DNA of 64,000 nt from Bacillus subtilis subsp. subtilis (GTDB lineage Bacteria; Pseudomonadota; Gammaproteobacteria; Xanthomonadales; Xanthomonadaceae): contig JAHREJ010000018.1 in NCBI GenBank assembly GCA_021733645.1, positions 1-64,000 on the forward strand, in the 5' to 3' direction. The notes under the pieces were generated by a model. It saw only the letters and a list, made by a program, of their open reading frames with translations, had not been told where the DNA came from and did no database searches. A program made the position numbers and the translations under genes. Within the stretch, counting starts at the first letter, position 1. Each line of letters starts with the position of its first letter. This document shows positions 8,418 through 16,871 of this stretch, in pieces.

Positions 8418-8444
8418 GCCCCCTGACTCAGGGGGCTCTTCTTC
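8418..8444 (+). terminator. Probable rho-independent terminator after the CMD-like gene
   Basis: GCCCCCTGA and TCAGGGGGC form a 9-bp perfect inverted repeat with almost no spacer, followed by TCTTCTTC. It ends the sigma/CMD transcript before the ABC exporter gene. Confidence 0.65.
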
Positions 8445-8480
8445 AGGATTCTCCGATGCGTTGACATGCCTCGGGGCACA

Positions 8481-10361
8481 ATGGCGGCCATGCCTGCCTC
8501 CCCCGCTGCCGGTGCGCCCGGCCAGAAGAACCCGAGCCTGCGCGAACGCTTCCAGGCCATGCGCAACCTGCCCCCGTTCCTGCGCCAGGTGTGGCAGACC
8601 AGTCCCGGCCTGGCCAGTGCCAGCCTGGGCCTGCGCCTGATCCGTGCGTTGCTGCCGGTGGCGATGCTGTACGTGGGCAAGCTGATCATCGATGCGGCGC
8701 TGCACCTGAGCCAGCACGAGGCCGGCTTCCCCCCGTTCGGTGACGCGTTGTCCAGCGGCCTGCTCAACCCACTGCTGGGCCTGCTGGCGCTGGAGTTCGG
8801 CCTGGCGATCGTGTCCGATCTGCTCGGCCGCGCGGTCAACTACGCCGACAGCCTGCTCTCGGAACTGTTCACCAACGTCACCAGCGTGCGGCTGATGGAA
8901 CACGCCGCCGAACTGGACCTGGAGGATTTCGAAGACCCCGACCTGCAGGACAAACTGGACCGCGCGCGGCGCCAGACGATGGGCCGCATGAACCTGATGA
9001 GCCAGCTGTTCGGCCAGGTGCAGGACAGCATCACCGTGGCCAGCCTTGCCGTGGGCCTGCTGGTGTACGCGCCGTGGCTGATCCTGCTGCTGGCGGTGGC
9101 ACTGGTGCCGGCCTTCATTGGCGAATCGCATTTCAACGCCGCCGGCTACTCGCTCAATTTCCAGTGGACGCCCGAACGCCGCCAGCTCGACTACCTGCGC
9201 CAGATCGGGGCCAGCGTGGAAACCGCCAAGGAGGTGAAGATCTTCAATCTTCACCGCTTCCTGATCGAGCGCTACAAGTTCCTCGCCGACAAGTTCTTCC
9301 ACGCCAACCGCGCCCTGGCGCGCAAGCGGGCGTTCTGGGGCACGCTGCTGGCCGCGCTGGGGACGCTGGGGTACTACACCGCCTATGCCTACATCGCCTG
9401 GCGCACCGTGCGCGGTGATTTCTCCATCGGCGACCTCACTTTCCTGGCCGGCAGCTTCCTGCGCCTGCGCCAGTTGCTGGAAGGGCTGCTGATCGGGTTT
9501 TCGCAGGTGGCCGGGCAAGCGTTGTATCTGGACGATCTGTTTTCGTTCTTCCAGATCCAGCCGGAGATCCACTCGCGCACCGACGCGGTGGCCATCCCGC
9601 AGCCGATCACCCAGGGCTTTGTGTTCGAGAACGTGGGCTTCCGCTATCCCGATGCGGAGAACTGGGCCGTGCGCCACCTGGACTTCGCGCTGCGCGCCGG
9701 GGAAGTGCTGGCCCTGGTGGGCGAAAACGGGGCCGGCAAGACCACGCTGGTGAAGCTGCTGGCGCGGCTGTACGACCCCGACGAGGGCCGCATCCTGCTC
9801 GACGGCCGCGACCTGCGCGATTACGACCTGGATGACCTGCGCGCCAACATGGGCGTGATCTTCCAGGACTTCGTGCGCTACAACCTGAGCGCCGGCGAGA
9901 ACATCGGGGTGGGCCTGGTGGAGGCGATGACCGATGACGCACGCATCCGCGATGCCGCGCGCCGCGGCATGGCCGACGAGGTCATCACTGCCCTGCCCAA
10001 TGGCTATGACCAGTTGATCGGGCGCCGCTTCAAGCAGGGCGTGGACCTGTCCGGCGGGCAGTGGCAGAAGATCGCCATCGCCCGCGCCTACATGCGCGAT
10101 GCCCAGGTGATGATCCTCGATGAACCCACCGCCGCGCTGGATGCGCGCAGCGAATTCGAGGTGTTCCAGCGCTTCAAGGAACTGTCCGACAACCGCACCG
10201 CGGTGCTGATCTCGCACCGCTTCTCCTCGGTGCGCATGGCCGACCGCATCCTGGTGCTGGCCGGCGGCCGGATCGAGGCCAGCGGCACCCATGCCGAACT
10301 GATGGTACAAGGGGGCCGCTATGCCGAATTGTTCGAGCTTCAAGCCGCCGGCTACCGCTGA
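8481..10361 (+). CDS. ABC transporter, fused permease and ATP-binding protein
   Basis: This is a half-size ABC exporter of about 626 residues with an N-terminal membrane domain (about 1-370) and a C-terminal nucleotide-binding domain. The ATPase motifs are intact: Walker A GENGAGKTT (about 414-422), signature LSGGQ (about 523) and Walker B VMILDEPTAALD (about 543-554), followed by the switch histidine in ISHRF. It would act as a homodimer. The cargo is unknown: lipid, peptide or drug. No partner protein is encoded beside it. Candidate starts are 8466, 8481 and 8490; 8481 has GGGG placed 5 bases upstream. Confidence 0.88.
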   Translation: MAAMPASPAAGAPGQKNPSLRERFQAMRNLPPFLRQVWQTSPGLASASLGLRLIRALLPVAMLYVGKLIIDAALHLSQHEAGFPPFGDALSSGLLNPLLGLLALEFGLAIVSDLLGRAVNYADSLLSELFTNVTSVRLMEHAAELDLEDFEDPDLQDKLDRARRQTMGRMNLMSQLFGQVQDSITVASLAVGLLVYAPWLILLLAVALVPAFIGESHFNAAGYSLNFQWTPERRQLDYLRQIGASVETAKEVKIFNLHRFLIERYKFLADKFFHANRALARKRAFWGTLLAALGTLGYYTAYAYIAWRTVRGDFSIGDLTFLAGSFLRLRQLLEGLLIGFSQVAGQALYLDDLFSFFQIQPEIHSRTDAVAIPQPITQGFVFENVGFRYPDAENWAVRHLDFALRAGEVLALVGENGAGKTTLVKLLARLYDPDEGRILLDGRDLRDYDLDDLRANMGVIFQDFVRYNLSAGENIGVGLVEAMTDDARIRDAARRGMADEVITALPNGYDQLIGRRFKQGVDLSGGQWQKIAIARAYMRDAQVMILDEPTAALDARSEFEVFQRFKELSDNRTAVLISHRFSSVRMADRILVLAGGRIEASGTHAELMVQGGRYAELFELQAAGYR

Positions 10362-10384
10362 AACGGCCCATTCCACGGGCATTT

Positions 10385-10430
10385 CCGGCCAGTCAATGAG
10401 AATTTATCTCATTTGAGATAAACTGGCCGG
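10385..10430. promoter_or_regulatory. Nested palindrome upstream of fpr (candidate operator or attenuator)
   Basis: An outer inverted repeat CCGGCCAGT (10385-10393) / ACTGGCCGG (10422-10430) encloses an AT-rich perfect inverted repeat TTTATCTCA (10403-10411) / TGAGATAAA (10414-10422). A third partial copy, ATGAGA (10396-10401), can pair with TCTCAT instead. The AT-richness stands out in this genome. It lies 27 bases before the fpr start, so a regulator site or alternative RNA hairpins are both possible. Confidence 0.6.
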
Positions 10431-10456
10431 GACAACACAGATCAGACCCCACCCCC

Positions 10457-11236
10457 ATGTCTTCCGCTTTCGGCGCCGAAACGGTGCTTGAGGTCCGTCA
10501 CTGGACCGACGCCTACTTCAGCTTCACCACGACCCGCGACAGCGGCTTCCGCTTCGAGAACGGCCAGTTCGTGATGATCGGGCTGGAAACCGAGACGCGC
10601 CCGTTGCTGCGCGCCTATTCGATCGCCAGCGCGAACTGGGAAGAGAACCTGGAGTTCTTCAGCATCAAGGTCCAGGACGGTCCGCTGACCTCGCGCCTGC
10701 AGCACATCCAGCCGGGCGACAAGGTGCTGGTCGGCAAGAAGCCGACCGGCACCCTGCTGATCAGCGACCTGCACCCGGGCAAACACCTGTACCTGCTGGG
10801 CACCGGCACCGGCCTGGCGCCGTGGCTGTCGGTGATCAAGGACCCGGAAACCTACGAACGCTTCGACAAGGTGATCCTCACCCACGGCGTGCGTTACGAA
10901 AAGGACCTGGCCTACCGCGACCTCTTCGAGAAGGAACTGCGCGAGCATGAATTCCTTGGCGAGATGATCGGCGACAAGCTGCTGTACTACCCGGCCGTCA
11001 CCCGCGAAGCGTTCCCCAACCAGGGCCGCCTGACCTCGTTGATGGAAAGCGGCGAGATGCAGAAGACCCTCGGCCTGCCGCCGCTGGACCCGGAGAACGA
11101 CCGCGCCATGATCTGCGGCAGCCCGCAGATGCTGGCCGACCTGCGCAGCGTGCTGGACAGCCGCGGCTTCCAGACCTCGCCGCGCATCGGCACGCCGGGC
11201 CACTACGTGTTCGAGCGCGCCTTCGTCGAGAAGTAA
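10457..11236 (+). CDS. fpr: Ferredoxin--NADP(+) reductase
   Basis: This 259-residue flavoprotein transfers electrons between NADPH and ferredoxin or flavodoxin. The FAD-binding motif RAYSIAS (52-58) and the NADP-binding GTGTGLAPWLS (about 115-125) are present, and the C-terminus FERAFVEK is typical of bacterial subclass Fprs. In related bacteria fpr supports iron-sulfur repair and oxidative-stress defence, often under redox or LysR-type control. Here a striking AT-rich nested palindrome sits just upstream. The downstream neighbour is a long structured repeat. Confidence 0.93.
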   Translation: MSSAFGAETVLEVRHWTDAYFSFTTTRDSGFRFENGQFVMIGLETETRPLLRAYSIASANWEENLEFFSIKVQDGPLTSRLQHIQPGDKVLVGKKPTGTLLISDLHPGKHLYLLGTGTGLAPWLSVIKDPETYERFDKVILTHGVRYEKDLAYRDLFEKELREHEFLGEMIGDKLLYYPAVTREAFPNQGRLTSLMESGEMQKTLGLPPLDPENDRAMICGSPQMLADLRSVLDSRGFQTSPRIGTPGHYVFERAFVEK

Positions 11237-11237
11237 G

Positions 11238-11545
11238 GGTGTTCCCCGATGTCGGGGACGTCTTGTCGCGAGGGCGGTAGAGCGCGCATGGCGGTTAGCG
11301 TGTGACGGGATAGTCCGGTTGCGGTCTGGAGTGATCGCGTTGGCGTCTTCGCTGGGGCACCGCGCGATCGTGAGAGCCATGTAGCGCCCGGCAGGCCCCT
11401 GCGCGAATGTCCCCCGGCCGACGCCTGCGGCGACGGCCTCCTCCTTTGCTTTGCCAGGGGTCTGCCGGGCGCTACGGGCTCGGCTTGCGGTGTGCGGCTT
11501 ACTCCGGACGGTTCTGCGGGACGTCGGTGGGTCGAATGCTGGGCG
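11238..11545 (+). repeat. Dispersed structured hairpin element, copy A
   Basis: This stretch fills most of the 403-base gap between fpr and the thioredoxin gene and is non-coding. It starts with a small hairpin (GTTCCCCGA/TCGGGGAC) and a spacer. A long hairpin follows: the arm at 11381-11401 pairs with 11455-11475 (20 of 21 positions), around a 53-base loop holding an inner stem (GGCCG 11416-11420 / CGGCC 11434-11438). A trailing segment contains GGCTCGGCTTGCGGT and GTCGGTGGGTCG. The whole order recurs, inverted, at 53254-53527. The rest of the gap (11546-11639) has only a possible TATATT -10 at 11588. Confidence 0.85.
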
Positions 11546-11639
11546 GGGCTGGAGCCAGCCGCCGCGCCTGCAACCTTTCGAGTCGGCTATATTCCGCTGC
11601 AGCCCGGCAACTCGCCGGTGCCCAACGGAGCCGCCGTCG

Positions 11640-12185
11640 ATGATCAGGAAGATCCGCGTTGCCCTGTCCTGCCTGCTGCTGGCCTTGGCCGTGACAGCCA
11701 ATGCCGCCGCGCCGGTCACCCCGTCACCGAAGGCGGGCGATCTGCCGCCGCAGATCCTGGGCAAGGACCGCAAAGGCGACGTGGTCGATCTGGCCAGCCA
11801 ACGCGGCAAGGTGGTCATCGTGACCTTCTGGGCCTCCTGGTGCGGACCCTGCCGCAAGGAATTGCCCATCCTGGGCCAGTTGCAGAAGGTGATCGGACAC
11901 GACGCCCTGCAGGTCTACGCGGTGAACCTGAAGGAGCCGCGCGCCGATTTCGCCGCCATCGCGCGCAGCCGCAACGCCCCGCCGCTGGACTACATCCACG
12001 ATGCCAAGGGCGTGGTCAGCGACCAGTACGGCATCCAGGCCATCCCGCACATGTTCATCATCGGCCACGACGGCCACGTGGCCCGCGTGCATCGCGGCTA
12101 CTCCGAACAAAGCCTGCCGAAGATCGTCGATGACATCCTGGCGCTGCTGCCCGAAGAGGTACGCAGCCGCCCGGGCGGCAGCTGA
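11640..12185 (+). CDS. TlpA-family periplasmic thioredoxin-like protein
   Basis: This 181-residue protein has a cleavable signal peptide (about 1-22) and a thioredoxin/TlpA domain. FWASWCGPCRKELPIL holds the redox pair Cys68/Cys71. The cis-proline loop is AIPHMFII. It should act as a thiol-disulfide oxidoreductase outside the cytoplasm. It is not part of the ccm cluster, which has its own DsbE at 60983. The frame is open upstream through the repeat, but the ATG at 11640 is chosen for the signal peptide and a GGAG about 10 bases before it. Confidence 0.87.
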   Translation: MIRKIRVALSCLLLALAVTANAAAPVTPSPKAGDLPPQILGKDRKGDVVDLASQRGKVVIVTFWASWCGPCRKELPILGQLQKVIGHDALQVYAVNLKEPRADFAAIARSRNAPPLDYIHDAKGVVSDQYGIQAIPHMFIIGHDGHVARVHRGYSEQSLPKIVDDILALLPEEVRSRPGGS

Positions 12186-12207
12186 CGGGCAGCGCGGGCG
12201 CGCGGTG

Positions 12208-12690
12208 TTACGCCAGCGCCGCTTCGATATCGCCGCGCAGCGATTCGGGCTTGTCGGTCGGCGCGTAGCGTTCCAGCACCTGGCCATCGCGGCCAACCAG
12301 GAACTTGCTGAAATTCCACTTGATCCCGCGCGTACCCAGCACCCCGGATTTTTCCGCCTTCAGCCACTGCCACAGCGGATGGGCGCCATCGCCGTTGACC
12401 TCGACCTTGTCTGACAGCGGGAAATCCACCGCGTAGGTCAGCGCGCAGAAATTCTGGATCTCCGCGGCATTGCCCGGCTCCTGGTGCCCGAACTGGTCGC
12501 ATGGGAAGCCGATCACCACCAGCCCCTGCGCGGCGTAGTCCCGCCACAATGCTTCCAGCCCTTCATACTGCGGGGTGAAGCCGCATTTGCTGGCCACGTT
12601 GACCACCAGCAGCACCTTGCCCCGGTACTGCTCCAGCGCCTGCGGCTGGCCGTTGAGGTCCACGAAGGAGAAATCGAAGGCGGTGGTCAT
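12208..12690 (-). CDS. Glutathione peroxidase family protein
   Basis: This 160-residue thiol peroxidase belongs to the glutathione peroxidase family and reduces hydrogen or lipid peroxides, in bacteria usually with thioredoxin as the donor. Cys36 in NVASKCGFTP is the catalytic (non-selenium) cysteine. FPCDQFGHQEPG and KWNFSKFLV, the latter with the active-site Trp-Asn, complete the family signature. The start at 12690 is preferred over an ATG six codons earlier because AGGAG lies 8 bases before it. It is convergent with the TlpA-like gene. Confidence 0.92.
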   Translation of the reverse strand: MTTAFDFSFVDLNGQPQALEQYRGKVLLVVNVASKCGFTPQYEGLEALWRDYAAQGLVVIGFPCDQFGHQEPGNAAEIQNFCALTYAVDFPLSDKVEVNGDGAHPLWQWLKAEKSGVLGTRGIKWNFSKFLVGRDGQVLERYAPTDKPESLRGDIEAALA

Positions 12691-12752
12691 GGCCGAGCTC
12701 CTGCGCAAAAAAGCATCTTAGCGCCGCAGGGGGGGGTGCGCGGGGCAAGGGC

Positions 12753-12775
12753 AGCCACGCATGGGGTGGCTCTAC
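12753..12775 (-). repeat. SMAG-type GTAG palindromic repeat
   Basis: On the minus strand: GTAG, then AGCCACC, CCATG and a GTGGCT-type complement. It lies in the 290-base gap between the divergent glutathione peroxidase and dcp genes, which otherwise contains only GC-rich non-coding sequence. Confidence 0.7.
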
Positions 12776-12980
12776 CAGGGTGATGGTCCACAGGCGCGGG
12801 CCAGAGGCGCCCACCCCTCCCCTCCTCGCCGGGCGAGCGGCTTGCGCGTCTGGTGAAGCGCGGGGCGGGTGGCACACCCACCGCCGCCGTGCGCTCCAGC
12901 CTTCAACATGTCTTTCGACACAAGCCCACCGCCCGCACCCCGGGTTACTCTCGGGCACTTGTCTGACCGGAGAATTCCCC

Positions 12981-15152
12981 TTGACCACCCGCCTTGCCCT
13001 TGCCGTTGCCGTGACCCTTGGTCTGGCCCTGCCCGCCTATTCCGCCGTTGCCGCCGCCCCCGCCGCCGCCAATGCCCAGCAGGCCAATCCGTTCTTCGCC
13101 GACAGCCCCCTGCCGCTGCACTACCCGCAGTTCGACAAGATCAAGGACAGCGACTTCGCGCCCGCCTTCGATGCCGGCATGGCCCAGCAGCTGAAGGAAG
13201 TGGAGGCAATCGCCAACAACAAGGCCAAGCCGACCTTCGACAACACCCTCATCGCGCTGGAAAAGAGCGGTGACACGCTGGACCGCGCCACGACCGTGTT
13301 CTTCAGCCTGGTCGGCGCCGACACCAACGACACCCGCAAGAAGCTGCAGGCCGACTATTCGGCCAGGTTCGCCGCCCACGGCGACGCCATCGCGCTCAAC
13401 GGCAAGCTGTTCGCGCGTATCCAGGCGCTGTACGACACCCGCGCCCAGCTGGGCCTGGACGCCGAAGGCGTGCGCCTGGTCGAGAAGTACTACGACAGCT
13501 ACGTCCGCGCCGGTGCCAAGCTCAATGAAGCCGACAAGACCAAGCTCAAGGCGATGAACGCCGAGCTGGCCAACCTGGGCACCACCTTCAGCCAGAACGT
13601 GCAGAACGAAGTGAACGCCTCGGCCGTGGTGGTGGACGACGTCAAGCAGCTCGACGGCCTGTCGGCCGAGCAGATCGCCGCCGCTGCCGAAGCGGCCAAG
13701 GCCCGCAAGCTGGACGGCAAGTACGTCATCGCCCTGCTCAACACCACCGGCCAGCCGCCGCTGACCAACCTGCGCAACCGCGACCTGCGCCAGAAGATCT
13801 ACGAAGCCTCGGTCACCCGCGGCAGCCGTGGCGGCCAGTTCGACAACACCGCGCTGGTCTCGCGCATCATGCAGCTGCGCGCCGACAAGGCCAAGCTGAT
13901 GGGCTTTGCCAACTTCGCCGCCTACAACCTGACCAACCAGACCGCCAAGACCCCCGAAGCGGTCAACGCGATGCTCGGCCAGCTGGCCCCGGCCGCCGTG
14001 GCCAATGCCAAGCGCGAAGCGGCCGACCTGCAGGCCATGATCGACAAGGAACAGAAGGCCGCCGGCAAGCCGACCTTCGCGCTGGAAGCCTGGGATTGGG
14101 CGTTCTACAGCGAGAAGGTCCGCCAGGCCAAGTACAACTTCGACGAATCCCAGCTCAAGCCGTACCTGGAGATGAAGAACGTACTGGAAAACGGCGTGTT
14201 CTTCGCCGCCAACCAGGAATACGGCCTGAGCTTCAAGCAGCGCACCGACCTGCCGGTCTACCACGACGATGTCACCGTGTATGACGTGTTCGATGCCGAC
14301 GGCAGCCAGCTGGCGATCTTCATCTTCGATCCCTACGCGCGCGCCTCCAAGCGCGGTGGCGCCTGGATGAATTCCTATGTCTCGCAGTCCGCGCTGACCG
14401 GCTTCAAGCCGGTGGTGGCCAACCACCTCAACATCCCCAAGCCGCCGGCCGGCCAGCCGACCCTGCTGACCTGGGATGAAGTGACCACCACCTTCCATGA
14501 GTTCGGCCACGCCCTGCACGGCATGTTCTCCAACGTGAAGTACCCCTACTTCTCCGGTACCGCCGTGCCGCGCGACTTCGTCGAGTTCCCCTCGCAGGTC
14601 AACGAGATGTGGTCGGACAACCCGGCCATCCTGAAGAACTACGCCAAGCACTACCAGAACGGCACGGCAATGCCGCAGGCGCTGCTGGACAAGGTGATCG
14701 CCGCGGCCAAGTTCAACCAGGGCTTTGCCACCACCGAATACCTGGGCGCGGCCATGCTCGATCAGCGCTGGCACCAGATCGGCCCGGACCAGGTGCCGGC
14801 CGCCAAGGACGTGATGGCCTTCGAGCGCGCTGCGCTGGAGAAGGACGGCATCTATTACGCGCCGGTTCCGCCGCGCTACAAGACCCCGTATTTCAGCCAC
14901 ATCATGGGCGGCTACTCGGCCGGCTACTACGCCTACATCTGGTCCGAAGTGCTCGACGCCAACACCCAGAAGTGGTTCCGCGAGAACGGCGGCCTGACCC
15001 GCAAGAACGGCGACCACTTCCGCAATGCACTGCTGTCCAAGGGCGGCAGCGTGGATGCGATGCAGCTGTTCCAGGACTTTGCCGGGCATGCCCCGCAGAT
15101 CGAGCCGCTGCTTGAAAAGCGTGGCCTGACCGGCGGTGACGGCAAGAAGTAA
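12981..15152 (+). CDS. dcp: M3-family zinc metallopeptidase (Dcp-type peptidyl-dipeptidase)
   Basis: This 723-residue thimet-oligopeptidase-like zinc peptidase removes C-terminal dipeptides from oligopeptides. The zinc motif is H506-EFGH510 within TTTFHEFGHALHGMFS, and the substrate-binding block near the C-terminus (HIMGGYSAGYYAYIWSEVLD) matches the M3 family. A signal peptide (MTTRLALAVAVTLGLALPAYS) suggests a periplasmic enzyme. The start is read as TTG at 12981: it begins the signal peptide and has GGAG 8 bases upstream. The frame is open further upstream, but that part crosses a repeat and looks non-coding. A hairpin terminator follows. Confidence 0.93.
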   Translation: MTTRLALAVAVTLGLALPAYSAVAAAPAAANAQQANPFFADSPLPLHYPQFDKIKDSDFAPAFDAGMAQQLKEVEAIANNKAKPTFDNTLIALEKSGDTLDRATTVFFSLVGADTNDTRKKLQADYSARFAAHGDAIALNGKLFARIQALYDTRAQLGLDAEGVRLVEKYYDSYVRAGAKLNEADKTKLKAMNAELANLGTTFSQNVQNEVNASAVVVDDVKQLDGLSAEQIAAAAEAAKARKLDGKYVIALLNTTGQPPLTNLRNRDLRQKIYEASVTRGSRGGQFDNTALVSRIMQLRADKAKLMGFANFAAYNLTNQTAKTPEAVNAMLGQLAPAAVANAKREAADLQAMIDKEQKAAGKPTFALEAWDWAFYSEKVRQAKYNFDESQLKPYLEMKNVLENGVFFAANQEYGLSFKQRTDLPVYHDDVTVYDVFDADGSQLAIFIFDPYARASKRGGAWMNSYVSQSALTGFKPVVANHLNIPKPPAGQPTLLTWDEVTTTFHEFGHALHGMFSNVKYPYFSGTAVPRDFVEFPSQVNEMWSDNPAILKNYAKHYQNGTAMPQALLDKVIAAAKFNQGFATTEYLGAAMLDQRWHQIGPDQVPAAKDVMAFERAALEKDGIYYAPVPPRYKTPYFSHIMGGYSAGYYAYIWSEVLDANTQKWFRENGGLTRKNGDHFRNALLSKGGSVDAMQLFQDFAGHAPQIEPLLEKRGLTGGDGKK

Positions 15153-15180
15153 GACGTCGGCTTCAACGACGCGTACCACC

Positions 15181-15207
15181 AGAACGCCCGGCACCGCCGG
15201 GCGTTCT
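15181..15207 (+). terminator. Rho-independent terminator of dcp
   Basis: AGAACGCCCGGC, loop ACC, GCCGGGCGTTCT form a 12-bp perfect stem 28 bases after the dcp stop. There is little T tract after it (GCATTGG). Confidence 0.75.
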
Positions 15208-15253
15208 GCATTGGAGTCCTTGCCGGGCATGGCGGGGTGTATTCGGGCCTTCT

Positions 15254-15276
15254 TGCCGAGCATGGCTCGGCACTAC
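15254..15276 (-). repeat. SMAG-type repeat whose GTAG supplies a stop codon
   Basis: On the minus strand: GTAG, T, GCCGAGC, CAT, GCTCGGC, A, with perfect 7-bp arms. The TAG of its GTAG head (15273-15275) is the stop codon of the overlapping TPR gene. The palindrome core is the same as at 2277. Confidence 0.85.
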
Positions 15277-15662
15277 AGGGCCTGTGGGTCGAACCAGGCT
15301 TCCCAGGTATGCGGCGAGGCAGTCATCGTGGCGGCCTTCCCGAACGCCGCCCGGGCCTGGGCGATCCGCCCCAGGTTGAGCAGCGCCACCCCCAGGTTGA
15401 ACACGGCATGGCGATCCTGCGTGCCCAGCGCCAGTGCGTGGCGCAACAGCGTGCGCGCCTGGTCATGGCGGCCCTGGTCGCAGGCAACCGCCCCCAGTGC
15501 CACCAGCAGCCGTGCGTCATCGGGATGGGCGGCCAGCGCGGCGTCCAGCATCTCCCGCGCGGCATGCAGGGCCACGTCCACTTCGGCGCGGCCTGCGAAC
15601 GCGGCATCCACCTGCCGGCGGGCCGCTTGGAGGACGTCGTGGAGGGCCGATTCGGTAGGCAT
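15273..15662 (-). CDS. Small tetratricopeptide-repeat protein
   Basis: This 129-residue protein has helical repeats of TPR type: spacing of A, G and A residues such as ARLLVALGAVACDQGRHDQA and AVFNLGVALLNLGRIAQARA, from about residue 45 to 115. TPRs form protein-protein interaction scaffolds. No partner is evident, and the gene stands between dcp and the CFA synthase gene. The stop codon TAG is part of a SMAG palindrome, so the C-terminus of this allele may be set by that repeat. Start 15662 gives the most compact frame; upstream codons look non-coding. Confidence 0.75.
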   Translation of the reverse strand: MPTESALHDVLQAARRQVDAAFAGRAEVDVALHAAREMLDAALAAHPDDARLLVALGAVACDQGRHDQARTLLRHALALGTQDRHAVFNLGVALLNLGRIAQARAAFGKAATMTASPHTWEAWFDPQAL

Positions 15663-15738
15663 GGCAGCATCGTAGTGGGTTGCACGTCCATGCGGGAGCA
15701 TTGCCCGGCACGCCGTTGCCAGGCTGCATTGCGGCGCG

Positions 15739-16857
15739 TCAGCGCGGCGCCACGTACCCGCCCGGCACGCCATTGGGCGACAGCACCAACTGCCACAACT
15801 GCGCATTGCGGCAGCGGAAACTGGCCATCGAAGCGGCCAGGTAGAAGCGCCACATGCGCTTGAAGCGCGCGTGGTAACGCTGCGGATCGAGCTGCGGCCA
15901 GGCATGCTCGATGTTGGACCGCCACGCCTGCAGCGTGCGGTCGTAGTCGGCCCCGAAGCTGTGCCAGTCTTCCAGCACGAACAAGCCTTCATACGCGGCC
16001 GTGATCTGCGCGGCCGAAGGCAGCATCGAATTGGGGAAGATGTAACGGGCAATCCACGGATCGGTGCGGTGCCGTGACCGGTTGCCGCCGATGCTGTGCA
16101 GCAGGAACAGGCCATGCGGATGCAGGCAGCGCCGCGCCATCTCGAAATACCCGCGGTAATTCTTGTCGCCGACATGCTCGAACATGCCCACCGACAGGAT
16201 CGCATCGAAGGTCTCGTCGACCTCGTGGTAGTCCTGCAGGCGGATCTCGATCGGCAGGCCAGCGCACAACCGCCGCGCGTACTCGGCCTGCTCCTGGGAG
16301 ATGGTGATGCCCACGCCGGATACGCCATAGCGCTCGGCGGCGAACTTGAGCGCCTCACCCCAGCCACAGCCGATATCCAGCACCTGCTGGCCCGGGCGCA
16401 ACCCGAGCTTGCGGCAGATCAGGTCGAGCTTGGCTTCCTGCGCCGCGTCCAGGTCCGTGGCATGCCGCCAGTAACCGCAGCTGTAGACCATGCGCTGGCC
16501 AAGCATGGCCTGGTACAGATCATTGCCAAGATCGTAATGGCGCTTGCCCACCTCGAAACTGCCGGCGCCGGCCTGCAGATTGAACAGACGCGCCTTGAGC
16601 GCATCAGCCACCTCGCGCCAGCCGTGCACGCGCTCGTCCAGGTGGGCCTGCATCACGTGGTGCAGGAACCCATCCAGGCAAGCGGCGTCCCATTGCCCGT
16701 CCATGTAGCTTTCGCCCAGGCCGAGCGAGCCCTGGGCCATCACCCGCGTGTAGAAGTGCGGGTCATGGACCTGGATGTCGTGCGGCTGGCCACCGTCAAC
16801 GGTGACCCCCGCTTCGTGCAGCAACCCCGTCACGCGTCGTTGCAGTCCCGCGTCCAC
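15739..16857 (-). CDS. cfa: Cyclopropane-fatty-acyl-phospholipid synthase
   Basis: This 372-residue SAM-dependent enzyme converts unsaturated acyl chains of membrane phospholipids to cyclopropane rings, a stationary-phase and acid-stress membrane modification. The SAM-binding motif VLDIGCGWG (159-167) and the active-site region SVGMFEHVGDKNY (222-234; Glu227, His228) are intact, and the length matches E. coli Cfa (382). The start is read as GTG at 16857, because no ATG fits and an AGGC lies just before it. It follows the DUF3298 lipoprotein gene by 14 bases on the same strand, so co-transcription is likely. Confidence 0.92.
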   Translation of the reverse strand: MDAGLQRRVTGLLHEAGVTVDGGQPHDIQVHDPHFYTRVMAQGSLGLGESYMDGQWDAACLDGFLHHVMQAHLDERVHGWREVADALKARLFNLQAGAGSFEVGKRHYDLGNDLYQAMLGQRMVYSCGYWRHATDLDAAQEAKLDLICRKLGLRPGQQVLDIGCGWGEALKFAAERYGVSGVGITISQEQAEYARRLCAGLPIEIRLQDYHEVDETFDAILSVGMFEHVGDKNYRGYFEMARRCLHPHGLFLLHSIGGNRSRHRTDPWIARYIFPNSMLPSAAQITAAYEGLFVLEDWHSFGADYDRTLQAWRSNIEHAWPQLDPQRYHARFKRMWRFYLAASMASFRCRNAQLWQLVLSPNGVPGGYVAPR

Positions 16858-16871
16858 ATCGCCTCCGTCGG

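Noticed and set aside
11407..11643. A short open frame inside repeat copy A
   Set aside because: It is explained by the repeat structure; there is no ribosome-binding site and the peptide is Arg-rich without a domain.
12780..12980. N-terminal extension of dcp upstream of 12981
   Set aside because: The extra 67 codons cross a repeat and are Arg/Pro-rich. The signal peptide and SD point to the TTG at 12981.
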